Below are positions 7,851 to 17,336 of a stretch of 64,000 nt of DNA, piece by piece (within the stretch, counting starts at the first letter, position 1; the number at the start of each line of letters is the position of its first letter). Position numbers and translations under genes: made by a program. Below the pieces are notes generated by a model. It was not told the DNA's origin. It searched no databases and was given only the letters and a program-made list of their open reading frames with translations. The stretch is from Inquilinus sp. Marseille-Q2685 (GTDB taxonomy: Bacteria > Pseudomonadota > Alphaproteobacteria > DSM-16000 > Inquilinaceae), in assembly GCF_916619195.1 (NCBI RefSeq), contig NZ_CAKAKL010000007.1, forward strand, positions 186,001-250,000. The letters run 5' to 3'.

Positions 7851-9007
7851 TTCGACCGGTCGATGTTGGGGGCGACGTTGCGGTACCAGCCGTCATTCAT
7901 CGCCGCCTCCCAGTCGCCGCCCGGATATGTGGGGATCGAGGTCGGGATCACCGCGGCGAACTGGTCCTTCAGCTCCGGCGGCAGCTTGCCCCAGTCGACG
8001 CCCGGGAAGCCGCCGAGGTCCTTGACGACCGAGACCTGGATCTCGTCGGTCAGCAGGAAGTCGGCCAGGGCCAGGGCGGCGTCCTTGTGCGCCGCGTTGC
8101 TGGGCACGGTCGCATCGGCGAAGCTGCCGCACAGGGCCAGGTCCTGCAGCTGGAACAGCTTGACCGAAGGCGGCAGCACGCCCTGCGCGATGCCCTGCAG
8201 CGCCTGGTCCGACCATGCCGGGATCATCGACACGGCGCCGCTGGCGAGCAGCTGCAGCGTCGGCGTGTTGCCGGCGGCGTAGGCGCCCTTCTCGTACAGC
8301 GACGGCGCCAGGTCGTTCAGGATGGCCCAGGCCTTGGGCAGCCGCTCCTCCGCCGCCTGCTTCGAGTGGTTGGCGACGGTGAACAGCGCCGGGTCGCGGC
8401 CATTGGCCTCGTGGATGGCGCGGACCACGAAGTTGCGGCCCGACCCGCCCTTGTCCGGCCGGCCGTAGATGAACTGGCCGGGATGGGCCTTGATCCAGGC
8501 GACCAGGCCCGCCCAGTCCTTCGGCACCTCGGCCTCGGCCACCTTCTCCGAATCATAGGCCAGCACGACCTGGGAGCCGCGATAGGGCAGGCCGTAAGGC
8601 GTCTCGATCGCCAGCGGGTTGACGCGGCCGTAGCCGGGCACGGTGCCGGCGTCGAGCCGGACCCACAGCCCGGCCTCGATCCCCTCCTTGGGCAGCCGCG
8701 GGTCGTGCTGCTCGAAGAAGTCGACCTGCGGGTCGGCCCCCGCCTTCAGCGCCGCGAAGGCCCGGTCGGCGATCGCCACGATGCCGCCGCTGCCGGCCCC
8801 GCGCGAGATCACGATGTTGATCTCGAGCTCCGGATGCGCCGCCTCGAAGGCCGGCTTCACGACATTGGTCCACCAGTCCGACACATTGGCGTCGCTGTTG
8901 GTGTAGACGTCGATCCGGGTCGCGGCGGCGCTGGCGCGGCGCTGCGGCACCAGGGCAACGGTGCCGGCGGCGACGCCGGCGGAAAGAACCTGACGGCGAT
9001 TGAGCAT
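7847..9007 (-). CDS. ABC transporter extracellular solute-binding protein
   Basis: A 386-residue periplasmic binding protein. The N-terminus MLNRRQVLSAGVAAGTVALVPQRRASA looks like a secretion signal with a twin-Arg pair and an Ala-X-Ala-like cleavage site. The mature part begins with IDVYTNSDANVSDWW and has the alpha/beta two-lobe pattern of family-1/8 binding proteins for sugars, polyamines, Fe3+ or phosphoesters. It is the first gene of the operon, preceded by a GGGGGGCAGG ribosome site. Because a glycerophosphodiesterase closes the operon, a glycerophosphodiester or similar phosphoester is a plausible ligand, but that is inference. Confidence 0.88.
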   Translation of the reverse strand: MLNRRQVLSAGVAAGTVALVPQRRASAAATRIDVYTNSDANVSDWWTNVVKPAFEAAHPELEINIVISRGAGSGGIVAIADRAFAALKAGADPQVDFFEQHDPRLPKEGIEAGLWVRLDAGTVPGYGRVNPLAIETPYGLPYRGSQVVLAYDSEKVAEAEVPKDWAGLVAWIKAHPGQFIYGRPDKGGSGRNFVVRAIHEANGRDPALFTVANHSKQAAEERLPKAWAILNDLAPSLYEKGAYAAGNTPTLQLLASGAVSMIPAWSDQALQGIAQGVLPPSVKLFQLQDLALCGSFADATVPSNAAHKDAALALADFLLTDEIQVSVVKDLGGFPGVDWGKLPPELKDQFAAVIPTSIPTYPGGDWEAAMNDGWYRNVAPNIDRSK

Positions 9008-9233
9008 CCTGCCCCCCGAAGACAGTCGGCATGTGGTTTGCGGGTGCTGCCTTTAGGGGCGAAGCATGACAGGGCGATGACGGCCGGGCCACAGCTTCGT
9101 GACTTGCCGGCCGGGCGGCGTCGTTTGCGCGGGATTTTCCGTCGCCGCCGGCCTGGAGGGGCGGGATCGGGCGATCCATGATGCGCCGGGCCGCGGCGCG
9201 CCGTTGCGCCGGCCCATAGCGAAAGGCCGCCGC

Positions 9234-10451
9234 ATGAAGATCGCATCGCTTCAGACCCATGTCGTCGCCGTCCCGCCGCCGCATGTCGGGGGCATGTACT
9301 GGATCTTCGTGCAGCTGAAGACCGATGACGGCATCGAGGGTGTCGGCGAGATCTACTCGACCGCCTTCCACCCCCAGGCGATGGTGCCGCTGATCGAGGA
9401 CGTGTTCCAGCGCCACCTGGAAGGCCACGACCCGCACCGGGTCGAGCGGTTCTGGCGGTCGGCCTATTCCAGCGGCTTCACCCAGCGCCCGGACCCGACG
9501 ATGATGGGCATCGTCTCGGGGCTGGAGATGGCCTGCTGGGACATCATCGGCAAGGCGGCGGGCCGGCCGGTCTACGACCTGCTGGGCGGGCTGGTGCACG
9601 AGAGGCTGCGCGCCTACACCTATCTCTACCCGAAGAATGCGGCCGGGGAGTTCGACTTCAACGACCCCGACCTGGCCGCGGAATGCGCCGCCGAGATGGT
9701 CAGGATGGGCTTCACCGGGGTGAAGTTCGACCCGGCCGGCCCCTACACCGCCTATTCCGGGCACCAGATCTCCCTCGGCGTCATGGACCGCTGCGAGACC
9801 TTCTGCCGCAAGGTGCGCGAGGCGGTGGGCAGCGGCGCCGACCTGCTGTTCGGCACGCATGGCCAGATGGTGCCGTCCTCGGCCATCCGCCTGGCCAAGC
9901 GGCTGGAGACATACGACCCGCTGTGGTTCGAGGAGCCGGTGCCGCCGGGGCAGGAGGCGGCGATGGCCGAGGTGGCGCGGGCGACCTCGATCCCGATCTC
10001 GACCGGCGAGCGGCTGTGCACGAAATACGAGTTCCAGCGGGTGCTGGAGCTGGGCGCCGCCTCGATCCTGCAGCCGGATATCGGGCGGGTCGGCGGCATC
10101 CTGGAGGCCAAGAAGATCGCCAGCATGGCCGAGGCGTATTACGCCCAGATCGCGCCGCACGTCTATTGCGGCCCGGTCGTCGCCGCCGCCAGCATCCAGC
10201 TCGGCGCGGCCTCGCCGAACTTCCTGATCCAGGAATCGATCCTCGATTTCGGCGGCTTCCACGCCGAGATCCTGAAGAAGCCTCTGGCCTTCGACGACGG
10301 CTACCTGATCCCGTCGCGCGAGCCGGGGCTGGGGGTGGAGCTGGACCTCGAGGTGGTGGCGAAGCACTCGCCCTACACCGGCGACCGGCTGCACCTGCAG
10401 ATGGCGCCCGAGCCCGCAGACGTGAAGCAGTTCGCCCCAGCGCGGGGATAA
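9234..10451 (+). CDS. Enolase-superfamily (mandelate racemase/muconate lactonizing) dehydratase-like protein
   Basis: A 405-residue protein of the MR/MLE group, resembling galactonate/mannonate-type acid-sugar dehydratases. Features are the N-terminal capping domain, GVKFDPAGPYTAYSG at ~162-176, WFEEPVPP (E233/E234), STGERL (E259) and LQPDIGRVGG (D282). At the position where the first metal-binding Asp is expected, the sequence is FGTHGQ (G207, H209) rather than an LDxHG motif. It could be a divergent subgroup with altered metal binding. The start at ATG 9234 is where homology-like sequence begins. Divergent from the ABC operon; a GMC oxidoreductase gene follows after a repeat. Confidence 0.82.
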   Translation: MKIASLQTHVVAVPPPHVGGMYWIFVQLKTDDGIEGVGEIYSTAFHPQAMVPLIEDVFQRHLEGHDPHRVERFWRSAYSSGFTQRPDPTMMGIVSGLEMACWDIIGKAAGRPVYDLLGGLVHERLRAYTYLYPKNAAGEFDFNDPDLAAECAAEMVRMGFTGVKFDPAGPYTAYSGHQISLGVMDRCETFCRKVREAVGSGADLLFGTHGQMVPSSAIRLAKRLETYDPLWFEEPVPPGQEAAMAEVARATSIPISTGERLCTKYEFQRVLELGAASILQPDIGRVGGILEAKKIASMAEAYYAQIAPHVYCGPVVAAASIQLGAASPNFLIQESILDFGGFHAEILKKPLAFDDGYLIPSREPGLGVELDLEVVAKHSPYTGDRLHLQMAPEPADVKQFAPARG

Positions 10452-10491
10452 GACGACCCACTCAAGGACCCCGAATTGATCCCCTCCAAAT

Positions 10492-10569
10492 TGTCATGCC
10501 CGGGCTTGACCCGGGCATCCAGAGACTGTCGACGCCCTCTGGATTGCCGGGTCAAGCCCGGCAATGACA
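10492..10569. repeat. Dispersed palindromic repeat, type C (copy 1)
   Basis: The element begins TGTCATGCCCGGG and ends CCCGGCAATGACA, with an ATCCAGAG...CTCTGGAT core. The left arm is the 'ATGCCCGGG' variant and the right arm the 'TTGCCGGG' variant. It lies between the dehydratase and GMC oxidoreductase genes. Copy 2 (12249-12326) is in the opposite orientation on the other side of the GMC gene; copy 3 is at 45203-45292. Confidence 0.85.
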
Positions 10570-10603
10570 GTAAAGGGCGAGGTCAGTTCTCCGAGACCTC
10601 CTC

Positions 10604-12217
10604 ATGACCCACGACTACGTCATCGTGGGCGCCGGCTCGGCCGGCTGCATCCTGGCGGCGCGGCTGAGCGAGAGCGGACGGCATTCGGTGCTGCTGCTGG
10701 AGGCCGGCGGCCGCGACGATTCCTTCTGGTTCCGCATCCCGGTCGGCTACGCCCGCAGCTACTACAACCCGCGGGTCAACTGGATGTACTGGTCGGAGCC
10801 CGAACCGGCGCTGGGCGGCCGCCGCATCTACTGCCCGCGCGGCAAGGTGCAGGGCGGCTCCGGCTCGATCAACGCCATGGTGTTCGTCCGCGGCGCCGCG
10901 GCGGATTTCGACGACTGGGCGGCGGCCGGCAACCCCGGCTGGGCCTATGACGACGTGCTGCCTCAGTTCCGCCGGCTGGAGACGCATGCCGGCGGTGTTT
11001 CCCAGTGGCATGGCGGCGACGGGCCGATCCATGTCACGCCGATGCGCGGCATGATCCATCCGGTCAGCGACGCTTTCCTGCGGGCCTGCGGCGAGCTGCA
11101 GCTGCCGCTGAACCCGGACTTCAACGGCGCGTCGATCGAGGGCGCCGGCGTCTACGACATCAACACCCGCGACGGGCGGCGGTCGTCGTCGAGCGTCGAA
11201 TACCTGCGCCCGGCGCTGGGCCGCCGCAACCTGGCGGTCGAGCGCGAGGCCCAGGCGTTGCGTGTGGTGCTGGACGACACCGGCCGCGCCGCCGGCGTCG
11301 AGGTCCGGCAGGGATCGGAGGTCCGGACCGTCATCGCCCGGCGCGAGGTGATCCTGGCCGCCGGCGCCGTCGACACGCCGAAGCTGCTGCAGCTCTCCGG
11401 CATCGGCGACGGGGATCGCCTGAAGCAGGCGGGCGTCGCGGTGGCGCATCACCTGCCGGCGGTCGGACGCAACCTGCAGGACCATCTCTGCGCCAGCTTC
11501 TACTACCGCTCCCGCGTGCCGACTCTGAACGGCCCCTTCGGCAGCCCATGGGGCCAGGCCCGGCTGGGGCTGCAATACCTGCTGACCCGCAAGGGCCCCT
11601 TCGCCATGAGCGTCAACCAGGCCGGCGGCTTCTTCCGCGGCGCGCCGGGCGAGGCGCGGCCGAACATCCAGATGTATTTCAACCCGCTGTCCTACCGCAT
11701 CCCCGACAGCCCGAAGGCCGGGCTGAAACCGGAGCCCTATCCCGGCTTCCTACTGGCCTTCAACTCGTGCCGGCCGACCAGCCGCGGCGAGATCGCCATC
11801 GCCTCGCCCGACCCGGCGGCGCCGGCGAAGATCCGGCCGAACTACCTGTCGACCGACCGCGACATCGAGGAGGTGCTGCAGGGCAGCCGGCTGGCGCGGC
11901 GGATCATGGCGGCGCCGGCCCTGGCCGCGATCACGGCGGAGGAGATGCCACCCTCCGCCGGGGTCGAGAGCGACGATGCGCTGCTCGACTGGTTTCGGGC
12001 CAACAGCGGCTCGATCTACCACCTGTGCGGCAGCTGCGCGATGGGGCCGGACCCGGCGACCGCGGTGGTCGACGCCCGGCTGCGGGTGCATGGCGTTCCG
12101 GGCCTCCGCGTGGTCGACGCCTCGATCTTCCCCAACATCACCGCCGGCAACATCAACGCCCCGACCATGATGGTGGCGGAGAAGGGGGCCGGGATGATCC
12201 TGGAAGAGGCGGGGTAG
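10604..12217 (+). CDS. GMC family FAD-dependent oxidoreductase (choline/alcohol dehydrogenase-like)
   Basis: A 537-residue flavoprotein of the glucose-methanol-choline family. The N-terminal dinucleotide motif is [18 protein letters not shown], with the FAD-binding ribityl region [17 protein letters not shown] after it. The C-terminal GMC block has the catalytic His in [10 protein letters not shown] and the second conserved residue, Asn ([14 protein letters not shown]), in place of the second His. Such enzymes oxidise primary alcohols, choline, polyols or sugars; the substrate is not assignable. It may work with the upstream acid-sugar dehydratase-like gene, though a palindromic repeat separates them. 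Confidence 0.9.
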   Translation: MTHDYVIVGAGSAGCILAARLSESGRHSVLLLEAGGRDDSFWFRIPVGYARSYYNPRVNWMYWSEPEPALGGRRIYCPRGKVQGGSGSINAMVFVRGAAADFDDWAAAGNPGWAYDDVLPQFRRLETHAGGVSQWHGGDGPIHVTPMRGMIHPVSDAFLRACGELQLPLNPDFNGASIEGAGVYDINTRDGRRSSSSVEYLRPALGRRNLAVEREAQALRVVLDDTGRAAGVEVRQGSEVRTVIARREVILAAGAVDTPKLLQLSGIGDGDRLKQAGVAVAHHLPAVGRNLQDHLCASFYYRSRVPTLNGPFGSPWGQARLGLQYLLTRKGPFAMSVNQAGGFFRGAPGEARPNIQMYFNPLSYRIPDSPKAGLKPEPYPGFLLAFNSCRPTSRGEIAIASPDPAAPAKIRPNYLSTDRDIEEVLQGSRLARRIMAAPALAAITAEEMPPSAGVESDDALLDWFRANSGSIYHLCGSCAMGPDPATAVVDARLRVHGVPGLRVVDASIFPNITAGNINAPTMMVAEKGAGMILEEAG

Positions 12218-12248
12218 GGAACGCCTCGAACCGCACCTGATCCAAAGT

Positions 12249-12326
12249 TGTCATTGCCGGGCTTGACCCGGCAATCCAGAAGATGTCGACGCTCTCTGGA
12301 TGTCCGGGTCGAGCCCGGGCATGACA
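12249..12326. repeat. Dispersed palindromic repeat, type C (copy 2, inverted)
   Basis: Starts TGTCATTGCCGGG and ends CCCGGGCATGACA, so it is the reverse orientation of copy 1 at 10492. It lies between the convergent GMC oxidoreductase and pobA genes. Copies 1 and 2 therefore bracket the GMC gene as inverted repeats. Confidence 0.85.
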
Positions 12327-12356
12327 GTTATGGAAATGGCGTCATTCCACGCAACC

Positions 12357-13523
12357 CTAGACCAGCGGCAGCCCGACATAGTTCTCGGCCAGCACGGTCT
12401 GGGCGGCGCGGGAGCCGCGGATGTAGTCCAGCTCGGCCCGCTGCAGCCGACGTTCCAGCGGGCCGGTGTCGGGGAAGCGGTGGGTCAGGCCGGTGAACCA
12501 CCAGGAGAAGCGCTCCGCCTTCCACACCCGGGCCAGGGCGCGGGCCGAATAGCTGTCGATGCCGGCCGAAGAACGCTCGGCATAGAACTCCCCGAACGCC
12601 TCGGCCAGCATGGCCACGTCCGACACCGCCAGGTTCAGCCCCTTGGCCCCGGTCGGCGGCACGATATGCGCGGCGTCGCCGGCCAGGAACAGCCGGCCGT
12701 GGCGCATCGGCTCGGACACGAAGCTGCGCAGCGGCGCGATGCTCTTCTCGCAGGACGGGCCGCGCACCACCGCCGCCTGCGGGCCCAGGCGCAGGCAGAC
12801 CTCGTCCCAGAAGCGCTCGTCCGGCCAGTCCTCGACCCGGTCGTCCAGCGGGCACTGCACATAGTAGCGGCTGCGATGGGCCGACCGCATGCTGGCCAGC
12901 GCGAAGCCGCGCTCGTGATTGGCGTAGATCAACTCGTGATGGGCCGGCGGCACCTCGGCCAGAACGCCCAGCCAGCCGAAGGGGTAGATCCGCTCGAACT
13001 CCCGCCGCACGCCGTCCGGGATGCAGCCGCGGGTGACGCCGTGGAAGCCGTCGCAGCCGGCGATGAAGTCGCAGTCCAGGCGCCGCTCGGCACCGTCCTG
13101 CCGCCAGGTGACGGACGGCCGGTCGGTGTCGATGCCGTGCAGCGCCACGTCCCCGGCCTCGAACACCACCGGCAGGCCGCGCGCCAGGGCGCCGTCGAAC
13201 AGGTCGCGCATCACCTCCTGCTGGCCGTACACGGTGATGCAGGATCCGGTCAGGGCCTGCATGTCGATCCGGAAGACCTCGCCATCGACCGCCAGGTTGG
13301 TGCCGGCATGGGGCAGGCCCTCGCGGTGCAGGCGGTCGGCGAGGCCGAGCCGGTCCAGCAGGTCGACCGTGCCTTGCTCCAGCACCCCGGCGCGGACCCG
13401 ACCCTCGACATGCTCCCGGCTGCGGCGCTCGACCACCACGGCCTCGATGCCGGCGTGGTGCAGCAGATGGGCCAGCACCATCCCGGCCGGCCCGGCGCCG
13501 ATGATCGCGATCTGTGTGCGCAT
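12357..13523 (-). CDS. pobA: 4-hydroxybenzoate 3-monooxygenase PobA
   Basis: PobA is a cytosolic FAD- and NADPH-dependent hydroxylase converting 4-hydroxybenzoate to protocatechuate. The 388-residue length matches the ~390 typical of the enzyme. Motifs are IIGAGPAGMVLAHLLHHAG at the N-terminus, GCDGFHGVTRG (the DG motif) near the middle, and LAGDAAHIVPPTGAKGLNLAVSDV (the GD/FAD ribityl motif). The start at ATG 13523 is preceded by GGGAGGAG. It is divergent from an AraC-type regulator, the usual pobA/pobR arrangement in alphaproteobacteria. Its product feeds the pca operon at 41.7-48.6 kb. Confidence 0.95.
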   Translation of the reverse strand: MRTQIAIIGAGPAGMVLAHLLHHAGIEAVVVERRSREHVEGRVRAGVLEQGTVDLLDRLGLADRLHREGLPHAGTNLAVDGEVFRIDMQALTGSCITVYGQQEVMRDLFDGALARGLPVVFEAGDVALHGIDTDRPSVTWRQDGAERRLDCDFIAGCDGFHGVTRGCIPDGVRREFERIYPFGWLGVLAEVPPAHHELIYANHERGFALASMRSAHRSRYYVQCPLDDRVEDWPDERFWDEVCLRLGPQAAVVRGPSCEKSIAPLRSFVSEPMRHGRLFLAGDAAHIVPPTGAKGLNLAVSDVAMLAEAFGEFYAERSSAGIDSYSARALARVWKAERFSWWFTGLTHRFPDTGPLERRLQRAELDYIRGSRAAQTVLAENYVGLPLV

Positions 13524-13638
13524 GGCTCCTCCCTTCCCGGAGAGGCTAGGCGCGGCGACGCGGAAAGCCATGGACGCGGCGTCGGAAAACTTGGACTGTT
13601 TTTCCCGTGAGCCCTGGGCAGGAAGGGGGCAGAAGCCC
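13524..13638. promoter_or_regulatory. pobA-pobR divergent control region with paired direct repeats
   Basis: The 115-base gap holds two copies of a GGAAA-N4/5-TGGAC element, at 13562-13575 and 13584-13596. Their TGGAC parts are 21 bases apart, i.e. about two helical turns. AraC-family activators typically bind such same-face direct repeats, so this is a candidate PobR operator. No strong -10/-35 pair is obvious. Confidence 0.5.
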
Positions 13639-14556
13639 ATGCAGACGCCCGCGATCCCGAACTTCTTCCTCTATGGCGAGCCGCCGCGGACTGTCGACGA
13701 CCGGTTCCTCCATTTGGAGGCATTGGAGGATCGCAGCCGGCCGAGCGGCTGGACCATCCGGCCCCATGCCCATGCCAACCTGAACCACGTCTTCCACTTC
13801 ACCCGCGGCGGCGGCGTCGCCCGGGCCGAGGGGCAGTCGATCCGGTTGCGGGCGCCCTGCCTGCTATTGGTGCCGGCGGGGGTGGTGCACGGCTTCGACT
13901 TCGAGCCGGAGACGGTCGGCTCGGTGCTGACCGTGTCGGACACGTATCTGCGCGAGCTGGTGCGGCGCGAGCCGGAGTTCCGGCCGCTCTTCGCGGCGCC
14001 GGCCGTGATCCCGGTCGCCGACCAGGGTTTCCTGCGCGCCAGCCTCGGCCGGCTGTCGCGCGAGCTGGCCTGGCTGGCGCCCGGCCGCGCCGCGGCGGTG
14101 GAGGCGCTCCTGGTCGGGATCCTGGTCGAGGTGCTGCGCCTGGCGCAGGCGGGAGGAGGAGAGGCCGCGGCGCCGGGCCCGCAGGCGCTGCTGGTGGCCC
14201 GGTTCCGCGAGCGGATCGAGGAGCGCTACCGCGCCCATGACGAGGTCGAGGACTATGCCCGGGCGCTGGCGGTCAGCCCGAAGCGGCTCTGGGCCGCCTG
14301 CCGCCGGGTGGCCGGCGCGCCGCCGGCCCGGCTGATCCAGGACCGGCTGCTGCTCGAGGCCAAGCGCCTGCTGCTCTACACCAATGTCCCGGTGGCCGAG
14401 GCGGCCTACGCCCTCGGCTTCAACGATCCGGCCTATTTCTCGCGGCTGTTCGCCAGGGAGACTGGCCGGTCGCCGCGCGCCTTCCGCCGCGGCGGCGATG
14501 ACCAAGTTCGGACTGATGCCTCAAGTCAGAGCCCGTCCGAGATCGCGCTGGCGTGA
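13639..14556 (+). CDS. pobR: AraC-family regulator of 4-hydroxybenzoate catabolism, PobR
   Basis: A 305-residue activator. An N-terminal cupin-like sensing domain (residues ~30-140, with HAHANLNHVFHFTRGG and PCLLLVPAGVVHGFDFEPE) is followed by a C-terminal AraC/XylS DNA-binding domain. The domain includes PKRLWAACRRVAGAPPARLIQDRLLLEAKRLLLYTNVPVAEAAYALGF, split by the usual helix-turn-helix pairs, and ends at YFSRLFARETGRSPRAFRR. The placement divergent from pobA supports a role as the 4-hydroxybenzoate-responsive activator of pobA. The last nine or so codons and the stop are inside a long inverted-repeat element (14528-14670). Confidence 0.88.
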   Translation: MQTPAIPNFFLYGEPPRTVDDRFLHLEALEDRSRPSGWTIRPHAHANLNHVFHFTRGGGVARAEGQSIRLRAPCLLLVPAGVVHGFDFEPETVGSVLTVSDTYLRELVRREPEFRPLFAAPAVIPVADQGFLRASLGRLSRELAWLAPGRAAAVEALLVGILVEVLRLAQAGGGEAAAPGPQALLVARFRERIEERYRAHDEVEDYARALAVSPKRLWAACRRVAGAPPARLIQDRLLLEAKRLLLYTNVPVAEAAYALGFNDPAYFSRLFARETGRSPRAFRRGGDDQVRTDASSQSPSEIALA

Positions 14557-14669
14557 GTCGGCTGGCGGTGGTTTCGAGAACCGGAGCGCAGCGCACATTG
14601 GTGCGTGAGCACCGGAAGCGGAGAGACCGCCGTCAGGCGGCCGCGCCAGTAGCGATATCGGACGGGCTC

Positions 14670-14670
<1 letters not shown>
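14528..14670. repeat. Long inverted repeat / nested hairpin overlapping the pobR stop
   Basis: The outer arms 14528-14546 and 14652-14670 pair over 19 bases with one mismatch (AGAGCCCGTCCGA against TCGGACGGGCTCT). Inside, CTGGCGGTGGTTTC pairs imperfectly with GAGACCGCCGTCAG, and a small GCGCAC-attg-GTGCGT hairpin sits near the centre. The element covers the pobR stop codon and reaches the first base of the convergent SDR gene's stop. It may be a bidirectional terminator or a mobile palindromic element. Confidence 0.7.
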
Positions 14671-15464
<794 letters not shown>

Positions 15465-15502
15465 GGGTAGGCTCCGTGCTGCGGGAAAGGCCGCCGGGGT
15501 CG

Positions 15503-16216
15503 TCAGACCAGGGCGCTGCCGCCATGAATATAGGCCGTGCTGCCGGTGGCGTAAGGGTTGGTGATGAAGGCCAGGATCTGGGTGGCGATGTGCTCCGGCT
15601 GGCCGACCAGTCCGACGGGCAGGGTGGCCGCCGCGCGGTCATACATCGCCTGGCGGGCATCGGCGGCCATGCGGTCGTAGAGCGGCGTCGCCACCAGGCC
15701 GGGCGAGACGGTATTGACCCGCACCGGCGCCAGCTCCAGCGCCAGGCCCTGGGCCAGCGCCTCCAGCCCGGCATTGATCGCGCCCTGGACCGCGGCGCCC
15801 TTGCGCGGCCGGATCGCCAGCACGCCGGTGACGAAGGTCAGCGACCCGCCGTCGCGGATCGGCGCGGCGCGGGCGACGCGGTAGGCGCCCCAGAATTTCG
15901 AGTTCATCGAGGCGAAGGCGTCGGCCAGCGGCAGCTCGCGCACCGCCGCCACCTTGGTCTGGGCCGCCGTGACCACGACATGGTCGTAGACGGTGCCGTC
16001 GGCGAAGAAGGCCTCGACCGCGGCATCCGACGTGGTGTCGAGCACCCGGCCTTCGGCGTCGGTGCCGATCGTCGCCACCGCCGCGTCGATCTTCTCCTGC
16101 GACCGCGAGGCCACCGTCACCGCCGCGCCCAGGCCGGCGGCCGCCTGCGCCGTCGCGAGGCCGAGCCCCGAGCTGCCGCCCACCACCAGCACCCGCTGGC
16201 CCGAAAGATCGCCCAT
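15503..16216 (-). CDS. SDR-fold protein with degenerate active site
   Basis: A 237-residue SDR-fold protein with the cofactor-binding GGSSGLG at residues 13-19 and a full Rossmann pattern. Where the catalytic YxxxK is expected, the sequence reads Q144-G-A-I-N148 (in AAVQGAINAGLEALAQGLALEL), and the Ser position is not conserved. It therefore belongs to SDR groups with non-canonical catalytic residues and may not be a standard dehydrogenase. The start at ATG 16216 has a GGAAGGAG ribosome site. It is divergent from a LysR gene carrying a nonsense mutation, its likely regulator. Confidence 0.82.
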   Translation of the reverse strand: MGDLSGQRVLVVGGSSGLGLATAQAAAGLGAAVTVASRSQEKIDAAVATIGTDAEGRVLDTTSDAAVEAFFADGTVYDHVVVTAAQTKVAAVRELPLADAFASMNSKFWGAYRVARAAPIRDGGSLTFVTGVLAIRPRKGAAVQGAINAGLEALAQGLALELAPVRVNTVSPGLVATPLYDRMAADARQAMYDRAAATLPVGLVGQPEHIATQILAFITNPYATGSTAYIHGGSALV

Positions 16217-16334
16217 CGTCTCGCTCCTTCCATCTCCGCCGGCCCTTCCGGCCGGCCGCCGCGAAGATCTGGATCTTCCATGTTCCGGAAATAATACTCG
16301 GCTCGGGAAAACCACTCTTTCCGGATCGTTGAGA
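16217..16334. promoter_or_regulatory. SDR / LysR divergent control region with 16-bp palindrome
   Basis: The gap contains a perfect palindrome, GAAGATCTGGATCTTC, at 16263-16278, and a TTCCGGAA further on. LysR-type regulators usually bind dyads in such divergent promoters, so the palindrome is a candidate operator. Confidence 0.45.
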
Positions 16335-17249
16335 ATGGGACCGATCGAGAACCTGGCCGATATCGCCGTCTTCGCCCGCATCGCCGCCGCGGGCAGCCTG
16401 TCGGCGGCCGCGCGGGATCTCGGCCTGTCGCTGGCGGTGGTGTCGAAGCGGCTGGCGCGGCTGGAGGCGGCGCTCGGCGCCCGGCTGGTGCAGCGCACCA
16501 CCCGGCGGCTGAGCCTGACCGAGGAGGGCGCGGCCTTCCACGAGCGGGCGCTGCGCATCCTGGCGGAGCTGGAGGCGGCGCAGGAGGCGGTGGGCGGCGA
16601 CGGCCGGCCCCGCGGCCTGCTGCGGGTGACCACCACGGCCGCCTTCGCCCGCCGCTGGATCGCCCCGATCCTGGCCCGCTTCCAGGCAGGCTGCCCGGAG
16701 GTGCGGGTGCAGGTCACCACCACCGACGCGGTGCTGGACCTGGTGCAGAACGGCATCGATCTCGCCATCCGCCAGGCCGTGCTGCCCGACAGCGCCCTGA
16801 TGGTGCGGGAGCTGGCGCCGAACTGGCGGGTGGCCTGCGCCGCGCCGGACTATTTGGCCCGGCACGGCCGGCCGCAGACGCCGGCGGAGCTGGCCCGCCC
16901 TCCCTGCATCGTCTAGGGCGCCCCGCCGATGACGGCCTGGAGCTTCGTGCGGCCGGGCGAGCCGCCGGTCGAGGTCGCGGTCTCCGGCGCGATCACGAGC
17001 AATGACGGCGAGGTGGCGCATGAGGCCGCGCTGGCCGGCGCCGGCATCGTGCTCAAGTCGATCTGGTACGTGGCCGGGGACCTGGCCGCCGGCCGGCTGG
17101 TCCGGGTGCTGGCCGACCATGCATCGCCGGCATCCCCGCTCCAGGCCGTGTTCCCTTCGGCCCGTCACTTGGCGCCCAAGACCCGCGCCTTCCTGGACGT
17201 GCTGGGCGCCGAGCTGCGCGTTGCCGCCCGGCGCCTCGGCCGGCCATGA
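16335..17249 (+). pseudogene. LysR-family transcriptional regulator interrupted by an in-frame TAG
   Basis: The frame encodes a typical LysR regulator of about 304 residues. The N-terminal winged helix (ADIAVFARIAAAGSLSAAARDLGLSLAVVSKRLARLEAALGARL, residues ~7-50) is followed by the effector-binding domain. At 16914-16916 the codon is TAG, and the same frame continues without a shift (GAPPMTAWSFVRPGEPP...) to TGA at 17247-17249. The combined length is normal for the family, so a single base change (for example TTG to TAG) best explains it. Without readthrough, the product would be 193 residues with the DNA-binding domain but only part of the sensor. A sequencing error is also possible. Confidence 0.82.
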
Positions 17250-17336
17250 CTCGATGCCTTGCCAGGGTGCGCCGGGGCTGCTCAACTCGGGCAACCCGGC
17301 CGACCCGCGGCCGCGCCCCCGAGACGATGGATCCTG

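Noticed and set aside
16914-17249. Programmed TAG readthrough (pyrrolysine) in the LysR gene
   Set aside because: No pyrrolysine genes are visible and the regulator family does not use it; a nonsense change is simpler.
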